The notes beneath the pieces are model-generated. The model saw only the letters and a list, made by a program, of their open reading frames with translations, searched no databases and was not told the origin of the DNA. A DNA stretch of 64,000 bases from Streptomyces ambofaciens ATCC 23877 (GTDB lineage Bacteria; Actinomycetota; Actinomycetes; Streptomycetales; Streptomycetaceae), in assembly GCF_001267885.1 (NCBI RefSeq), contig NZ_CP012382.1, positions 8,047,001 to 8,111,000 on the forward strand. Direction: 5' to 3'. Below are positions 59,171 through 64,000 of the stretch, one piece after another (the first letter of the stretch is position 1; every line of letters starts with the position of its first letter). Made by a program: the position numbers and the translations under genes.

Positions 59171-59460
59171 GCCTTCCCTCCTGCCGGCCTTTTGTCCCCT
59201 GGTTCTTGGCCTTGGGCGCCCGGTCCTTCGGCTCCGTCTTCTTCCTGGTGCTTCCGGCCCTCAGGGGCTTCTGCCTTTTCCGGGTTTTGTGCTCTGCGGG
59301 TTGCGGGCCTCCGGCCTTTCCACCCTGGCCTTGCGGCTTTTCTGTTCCGCCGGCCTTCCGCCCCGCTGGGCCTTCGGCCTTCCGGCCCCGGTCCTTCGGA
59401 CGTTCAGGCCCTGTCCGACGGATCATGTGACTGCCTCGGATTCGAGTCGTTGGCAATGTT
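59171..59460. other. 290 bp of C/T-rich low-complexity DNA
   Basis: Repeated CCTTCCGGCC/CCTTCGG motifs continue the composition of the tandem repeat without a fixed unit. On the minus strand this is Lys/Gly/Pro-rich nonsense (KAEGPAGRKAGG). Similar sequence recurs near 61440 and 63020. Confidence 0.5.
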
Positions 59461-59859
59461 CATGGGGCGGGGAGATCCGACAGACGGCGAATGGGCACGC
59501 TTGCGTCCGCGCCTGCCGAAGTCCGGCCAGAGGGACGGGCGTGGGGTAAGCCGTCGCAGGGTGATCAACAAAATCCTCTTCCGGCAGCGCACCGGGGTGC
59601 CGTGGCGGGATCTGCCTGCGCCGACGGCAGATCAAGCACACCGTCCCCGAACCGGGCAGCCGGCGGGCCAACCGAAAGCATCGTGGCGGCCGGCCCACCG
59701 GCTTTCGGCAAGACGATCTGCAAGCCAAGGAATGAAGTTGAGCGGACGATCAACGCCCTCAAGCGCTTCCGGGACGTGGCCACAAGGTTCGGCAAGCGCG
59801 CCTACGTCTTCCAGGGCACCGTGACTGTCGTAGCGATCCGGCTCTGGCTTCGGGCGTAG
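59461..59859 (+). pseudogene. IS5-family transposase with internal deletion
   Basis: MGRGDPTDGEWARLRPRLPK and VINKILFRQRTGVPWRDLP are the first 55 residues of an IS1647-like IS5 transposase. Directly after (about 59620) come RRQIKHTVPEPGSRRANRKH and GGRPTGF, then in another frame EVERTINALKRFRDVATRFG, KRAYVFQGTVTVVAIRLWLR: the last 80 residues with the catalytic Glu. The middle with both Asp residues is deleted and a frameshift is present. Confidence 0.75.
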
Positions 59860-59982
59860 ATCCATTATCCCCATGCGGGGAGGTGCCTGTCACCGTTCTC
59901 AAGAATGATCTTTACGTCTGATCTGCCCCTTTAGGCTTGCGGGCAACAGGCACAACGTAGCGAGCCAAACTGGGAGTTGAGA

Positions 59983-60489
59983 GTGGCGCACGACGTTGCC
60001 GCGCTGGCCGTGGAGCTCGCGGACATGGCTGCAGCCGATCACCAGTGCGCAGTCCGCGCGAACAGCGATGACCCTGCCGACCAGCTGGCCTGGCGGCGGC
60101 TGACCGCCCGGCACGGTGACCGGCTGGGCGAGATCATGGACGAATACGGCTGGCCCACGGCAGAACTGGTCGGTGAGGAGGCCGCACGCGCAGCCTGGCT
60201 GATCGCCCAGCACGCCGACCGGCAACTCGATGTGCAGCGGCGCGCCCTCCACCTGATGCAGCAGGCGGTGTCGGCGGGCGCGGCAAGCCCGCGCGAGCTG
60301 GCCTTCCTGTGCGACCGCACGCTGGTCAACGAGGGACGCAAGCAGGTCTACGGCACTCAAATCGCCGGCCTGAAGGACGGGGCACCGATTCCGTGGCCTT
60401 GTGAAGAGCCCGAGCGCATGAACGAACTCCGAGCAGAAGTCGGGATCGAGCCCTTCGACGAGTACGTTGCCAAGTTCTCCCCGGCCTGA
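59983..60489 (+). CDS. DUF6624-like protein
   Basis: 168 residues from GTG 59983 with GGGAG upstream. VAALAVELADMAAADHQCAV, RRLTARHGDRLGEIMDEYGW, PTAELVGEEAARAAWLIAQH, LMQQAVSAGAASPRELAFLC and QVYGTQIAGLKDGAPI match the DUF6624 family (W-P-T, VGEEAA-AAW-L-QHAD and YGTQ motifs). Complete by length. Members are of unknown function. Confidence 0.8.
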   Translation: MAHDVAALAVELADMAAADHQCAVRANSDDPADQLAWRRLTARHGDRLGEIMDEYGWPTAELVGEEAARAAWLIAQHADRQLDVQRRALHLMQQAVSAGAASPRELAFLCDRTLVNEGRKQVYGTQIAGLKDGAPIPWPCEEPERMNELRAEVGIEPFDEYVAKFSPA

Positions 60490-60666
60490 CGCGCTGTTCC
60501 CAGTCGCGTGCTGCGGATCATTGCCCCAGGCTCGCTGCCGCAGGCAATGACCCGCCGGACCGGACCTGGCACTCCGGCCGCAGGCCGTGGTCTTGTTGCT
60601 GGAGTGCGGTGGAGTGAGGCGGCCGTCGGTCGTCGGCGGGATCGGGCTGGGCGGTGGAGGCGTCCG

Positions 60667-61071
60667 CTACTCGAGTCCTGCGGCGCGGTGGGCGTCTTTG
60701 ATCTGGTGGAGCCTGGCCAGCGTTGTCGGGGTCCACTTTCTTCTCTGTCCGGCGGCGTGGAGGGCTTCTTCGACCTCGCTGAGCTTCGCGCAGGACAGCA
60801 CGCCCGCCCGCTCGATCAGGTCGTCTTGGGCCACGGTGGTCAGCCAGGTGCAGGGAGTGAGGCCTGGACGCGGGAGGGCGAACCGCAGCACGCCTTCGAA
60901 GGGGAGTCCTTCCTGGGCGCCTATCGCCACTTCGACGCCCAGGCCGCTGATGTCGACGCCCGCTGGTGCAACGACCTGGATGGCCTGGAGCCCGGAGGGC
61001 TCGTCGCCCGACAGCAGCACGATGGGACGTCGCTCGTCGAAGTCGGCCCACCAGACTTCGCCGCGTTGCAT
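60667..61071 (-). CDS. PemK/MazF-like protein, without visible antitoxin
   Basis: 134 residues from ATG 61071 with GGAGGAC upstream. MQRGEVWWADFDERRPIVLL is the N-terminal RG(E/D)VWWxxx-xRPxxVL motif of the MazF/PemK fold; VEVAIGAQEGLPFEGVLRFA and LTTVAQDDLIERAGVLSCAK are the later strands and helix. PemK/MazF proteins cleave RNA. No small antitoxin gene is seen directly upstream (61072-61412), so it may be an orphan or a housekeeping homologue. Confidence 0.75.
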   Translation of the reverse strand: MQRGEVWWADFDERRPIVLLSGDEPSGLQAIQVVAPAGVDISGLGVEVAIGAQEGLPFEGVLRFALPRPGLTPCTWLTTVAQDDLIERAGVLSCAKLSEVEEALHAAGQRRKWTPTTLARLHQIKDAHRAAGLE

Positions 61072-61405
61072 GTGTCCTCCTGGCACGAGTCGGCGGGCGG
61101 ACGCTGCGTGCCCGAGCGGGAGACGGAATACGGCCCGTCTTCGCACGTCGTGACCGCGGGGGGGCCGGTGAAGACGGGTGCGGATCATCGGTGATCCCCG
61201 GCGTGGGAAGACGGAAGACCGTGCGATGTGGACGCGAGTCACAGCGTAGACCCTGTCCGCCGGCAGGAGGCGTTCGAGGTCCTGATGGGCCCCGGCAGCG
61301 GGCCGGACAGCGGCCGCTTGAACCCCGGCGTCGGGTAAGGGACTTGGTACAGGGCTGCCGTCGGGCCTGCCGCGCGGGAACTGCTGGAGCACCGCCGGGA
61401 CCGGG
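61072..61405. other. 330 bp without a supported gene
   Basis: Upstream region of the MazF-like gene. Frames on the minus strand continue into it without homology. No antitoxin-like frame seen. Confidence 0.35.
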
Positions 61406-61790
61406 GACGTGATGAAAAGACGCGCACAGCGGTCCAGGGGCCTGCGGCCTTCGGGTTTTCAGGTCCCCCGTCATCCGCACCCGGCCCGGTTCCCCGCCCC
61501 TGCCGGGCTCTCGGGCCCTGCCGGCCTTCGGGCCCGCCCGCCTTCTCCGCCTCCCTCAAGGTCCTGCGGATGGTGGTTCGCGGGTCTTCCGGCCGCCGGT
61601 CCCTTGCCGGGGGAATCTCTGGAAGCCGGCCCGGGGCTGCTCCTGGCCCTGCTTGTCCGCTCCGTGAACTGAGAACTGTGGGCGGTCGAGCGGGTGTGCC
61701 GGCGGCTGGATCCGGCGTTCCGGCGGGTCAACCCGGAGATCCTGGGGAACAGGGACCCGTTCTTGCATGCGCAATTGGCTTCGTTCACTT
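61406..61790 (+). pseudogene. Duplicate of the 63-kb low-complexity/HIT segment, with deletion
   Basis: 61406-61686 is a near copy of 62991-63261 (shared runs such as CGCACAGCGGTCCAGGGGCC and CTCTGGAAGCCGGCCCGGGG). It then jumps to 61683-61772, a near copy of 63533-63622, encoding ERVCRRLDPAFRRVNPEILG, NRDPFLHAQ of the HIT gene. The HIT start and first 74 codons are missing at a GCGG microhomology. After TTGCATGCGCA the copy ends. Confidence 0.75.
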
Positions 61791-61952
61791 CGGACAGCAG
61801 CGTTTGTCTGCTGGTTCGGGCAGCAGTTGGTGATCTTGAAGTTCATGGATGGTCACGAGAGACAGCAGCAAGTCCGTGGGACAGTCAGCCGCCTGTGACA
61901 GTGTGTTCGATCAAGGAATCGCGCAACGCGCGAGGGTGTCGCTGCCGGCCCG

Positions 61953-62336
61953 TCAGGCGTCGAAACGGCCGCGTGCACTCTCGATGTGCCCGAGGTGCTG
62001 GTGGGTCCAGCCGCAGATGGCGTCGACCGCGGTGCGCAGGGCCCGGCCCGGCTCGGTGAGGGTGTACTCGACTCGCGGTGGCACGGTGGGGTGCACCTTC
62101 CGGTCGACCAGGCCATTGCGCTCCAGCATGCGCAGGTTCTGGGTGAGCATCTTGTGGCTGACGCCCTCGACCTCGTTGCGCAGCTCGCTGAAGCGCAGGG
62201 TGTGCTCGCCGAGCGCCTCGATGATCAGGAGCGCCCACTTGTTGGCGACGTCCGAGAAGATCTCCCGCGCGAGGGAGTCGGCGCGCCGCAGGTCAGCGTC
62301 CTCGGGCAGGCCCTTGAGCAGTTGCTTGGTCACCAT
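61953..62336 (-). CDS. HxlR-family transcriptional regulator
   Basis: 127 residues. LAREIFSDVANKWALLIIEA, LGEHTLRFSELRNEVEGVSH, KMLTQNLRMLERNGLVDRKV and HPTVPPRVEYTLTEPGRALR form the whole HxlR winged helix. No Cys in the sensor position. Divergent to a RidA-family gene starting 105 bp away; likely its regulator. The 180 bp on the other side contain nothing. Confidence 0.9.
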   Translation of the reverse strand: MVTKQLLKGLPEDADLRRADSLAREIFSDVANKWALLIIEALGEHTLRFSELRNEVEGVSHKMLTQNLRMLERNGLVDRKVHPTVPPRVEYTLTEPGRALRTAVDAICGWTHQHLGHIESARGRFDA

Positions 62337-62440
62337 GGGGTTCCTCAGTCACGAAAAAGTGCGTTCTTCCAGATCAGCCATCACTCTCCTACAGTCCCTG
62401 AGTAACTACAAGAGAGCACACCGGAAGGGGCGCGCGCACC

Positions 62441-62842
62441 GTGACCACCATGGACGTCTTCAACTACAACGTGCCGGCCGAGAGCGACTTCGGCTACTCA
62501 CAGGCGATCAAGTCCGGCGAGCTGATCCATGTCTCTGGACAGCTCTCGTTCGGTGAGGCAGGCGAGTTCCTCCACGCGGGCGACTTCGCCGCCCAGCTCG
62601 AGCAGACCTACGCCAACATGGACAGGGTCCTGGACCACTACGGCTGCACCCGGAACCAGGTCGTCTCGCAGACCCTGTACGTGGTGAACCTGCGGCAGAA
62701 CGCCGCAGCGACGGCGGAGGGCAACCTGGGGTACTTCGGCGGCCACCGCCCGGCCAGCACGGTCCTGGGCGTCCCTGAACTGACCTTGCCCGGCCAGGTC
62801 ATCGAAATCAGCTTCGTCATCGACACGAAACTGCCCGCTTGA
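62441..62842 (+). CDS. RidA-family protein (imine/enamine deaminase type)
   Basis: 133 residues from GTG 62441. Pattern SDFGYSQAIKSGELIHVSGQ, LEQTYANMDRVLDHYGCTRN, VVSQTLYVVNLRQNAA and RPASTVLGVPELTLPGQVIE then ISFVID. The Arg of HRPAST, near the RidA catalytic Arg position in the canonical (H/N)(R/P)P(A/S)R motif, is followed by AST rather than AR, so deaminase activity is uncertain; this places it among Rid1-7 subfamilies rather than archetypal RidA. Pairing with an HxlR regulator is common. Confidence 0.88.
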   Translation: MTTMDVFNYNVPAESDFGYSQAIKSGELIHVSGQLSFGEAGEFLHAGDFAAQLEQTYANMDRVLDHYGCTRNQVVSQTLYVVNLRQNAAATAEGNLGYFGGHRPASTVLGVPELTLPGQVIEISFVIDTKLPA

Positions 62843-62990
62843 GGTCTCCTCCCCGCACGCTCTCCCGCCAGCTGCACGGCCACGTCGCCGAAGCCGGCCT
62901 CCGCCTCAATGCCGGGCGGATGAGCATGCGGGATGAACCCCGATGGGCGCCGTGCCCGCCTCCACCGCGATCTGAGGCTTCTGCGCCGGC

Positions 62991-63261
62991 GACGTGAACA
63001 AGGACACGCACAGCGGTCCAGGGGCCTGCGGCCTTCGGCTTTCCAGGTCCCCCGTCATCCGCACCCGGCCCGGTCCCCCGCCCCTGGTGTCTCGGGCCCT
63101 GCCGGCCTTCGGGTCCGCCCGCCTTCTCCGCCTCCCTCAAGGTCCTGCAGATTATGGTCCGCGGGTCTTTTGGCCGCCGGTCCCTTGCCGGCGGAATCTC
63201 TGGAAGCCGGCCCGGGGCTGCCCCTGGCCCTGCTTGTCTGTGAACTGTGAACTGTGGGCGG
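62991..63261. repeat. Low-complexity segment, parent copy of the 61.4-kb duplicate
   Basis: Near-identical to 61406-61686. C/T-rich with GGCCTTCGGGT and CCGGCC motifs like those near 59200. It directly precedes the HIT gene. The 150 bp to the left (62843-62990) contain nothing recognised. Confidence 0.75.
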
Positions 63262-63310
63262 GGGAGCGGGGCGAGGGGCGGGTTTCGGTCATGGAGGGCG
63301 GGTTCGGGTT

Positions 63311-63790
63311 GTGGCTGGTGACTGGCGGGCGGACCGGGTCGGGGCTGCGCTGAGAGGGGAGAACCCGACGGTGCTGCGGCGGCTGACAGCAGGGTTCGCG
63401 GTGATCGGGGATGTGCAGTTCCTGCCGGGTTACTCGGTTCTGCTCGTGGACGAGCCGGGTGTGGAGCGGTTGTCGGACCTGCCGAGGGCGAAGCGGCTGG
63501 CGTTCCTGTCCGACCTCGACCTGCTCGGTGAAGCGGTCGAGCGGGTGTGCCGGCGGCTGGATCCGGCGTTCCGGCGGGTCAACCTGGAGATCCTGGGGAA
63601 CAGGGACCCGTTCTTGCACGCGCATGTCTGGCCGCGGTTCGCGTGGGAGCCGGCCCATGTGGTGGGTGCGCCGGTGTGGCTCTATCCGCGTGAGCGGTGG
63701 AGTGAGGAGCACTCCAGGCTCGGTGGGCAGCATGACGCGCTGCGGGAAGCGCTCGGCGGCGAACTGGACCGGCTGCGCACAGTGACCTGA
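63311..63790 (+). CDS. HIT-family (histidine triad) protein
   Basis: 159 residues from GTG 63311. VIGDVQFLPGYSVLLVDEPG and VERLSDLPRAKRLAFLSDLD, LLGEAVERVCRRLDPAFRRV, NLEILGNRDPFLHAHVWPRF follow HIT-like proteins of Streptomyces. HAHVWP corresponds to the HxHxH triad with the third His lost or shifted, which is usual for this subgroup. VWLYPRERWSEEHSRL is the tail. These are nucleotide hydrolases or transferases of the GalT/Ap4A type. A broken copy lies at 61.4-61.8 kb. Confidence 0.8.
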   Translation: MAGDWRADRVGAALRGENPTVLRRLTAGFAVIGDVQFLPGYSVLLVDEPGVERLSDLPRAKRLAFLSDLDLLGEAVERVCRRLDPAFRRVNLEILGNRDPFLHAHVWPRFAWEPAHVVGAPVWLYPRERWSEEHSRLGGQHDALREALGGELDRLRTVT

Positions 63791-64000
63791 CGTTCCCGGC
63801 CTGCCGGCCGTCAGGGCCGGGGGAGTGGCGAAGAGGCGTGCGCCTCGGCCGGGTTCGGGTTCGGTGAAGTGTCTTTCTGCCGTGCTTGCTGGATACGCCT
63901 GCGGCGTGGGGTGGGTGTGCCTGCCGCGGCCGGGTCTGCACCTGCCGCTCCTGCGGGTGCGGGTGCGGGTGCGGGTGGGGGAGGGGTGGTGTTTCATCGG
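63791..64000. other. Window end without a supported gene
   Basis: G/T-rich end with a (GGTGCG)n-type repeat near 63955-63980. A gene may begin beyond the edge. Confidence 0.3.

Overview
The window comes from a high-GC actinobacterium, almost certainly a Streptomyces. The evidence is strong GC bias at third codon positions, frequent GTG starts, an AfsA-type gamma-butyrolactone synthase gene, a LAATG sortase-anchored surface protein, a tRNA gene without an encoded CCA, and many families typical of Streptomyces chromosome arms. It reads as accessory, decaying DNA: intact regulator-plus-enzyme pairs are scattered among IS elements, integrase scraps and many frameshifted or internally deleted genes. 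An arm or plasmid location is inference; no telomere or replication origin was seen.

Layout. 0-5 kb: TetR fragment, divergent SDR/MarR pair, aldo/keto reductase, lipoprotein, and a deletion scar joining remnants of a TetR gene and a GH1 beta-glucosidase. 5-13.3 kb: potassium region with an APC-type permease, an internally deleted second permease, a small membrane peptide and kdpFABC, ending in a truncated kdpE-like receiver and no kdpD. 13.3-19.3 kb: hypothetical genes, a DHFR/RibD-type reductase, decayed Y-family polymerase and ADP-ribosylglycohydrolase genes, a Fic-type toxin/antitoxin pair and an integrase fragment. 19.3-22 kb: TetR, CatB/Vat-type acetyltransferase and macrolide-type glycosyltransferase, which looks like a resistance cassette with a clear operator. 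22-31 kb: Tn3 transposase fragment, DoxX, LysR, HEAT-like protein, IS5 element, quinone oxidoreductase, HxlR and an F420H2:NADP-type oxidoreductase. 31-37 kb: secreted peptidase-like hydrolase, GNAT-ACT fusion, a small peptide gene, initiator tRNA-Met and a secreted protein.

37.3-42.4 kb holds two IS630 copies of 1133 bp in inverted orientation, apart from one IS end without visible differences. They flank a sortase-anchored protein and a second, different IS630 element. One copy sits exactly in the TA shared by two convergent stop codons, the other exactly in the TA duplication of the second IS630. 42.5-53.7 kb: GNAT, MerR, TetR, GNAT-NTF2-like fusion, frameshifted AsnC gene, SDR/TetR pair with a repeated operator, beta-lactamase-like serine hydrolase, and a coupled MarR-MFS operon.

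54-59 kb is the most unusual part. An AfsA-family gene with extreme Thr/His bias and a Thr-Asn/Asn-Ser insertion is preceded by a sequence resembling the autoregulatory elements (ARE) of gamma-butyrolactone receptors. Further on are a perfect 24-bp ARE-like palindrome, about 1.5 kb of degenerate hairpin repeats poor in A on the + strand (all three + frames open), a dense G-tract block, and a cytochrome P450 gene. AfsA plus P450 suggests a butyrolactone or butenolide signal module; the receptor is not in the window. 59-64 kb: a 26-bp tandem repeat, a deleted IS5 remnant, a DUF6624-like protein, an orphan PemK/MazF-like toxin, a divergent HxlR/RidA pair, and a HIT-family gene with a partial duplicate whose deletion junction shows 4-bp microhomology.
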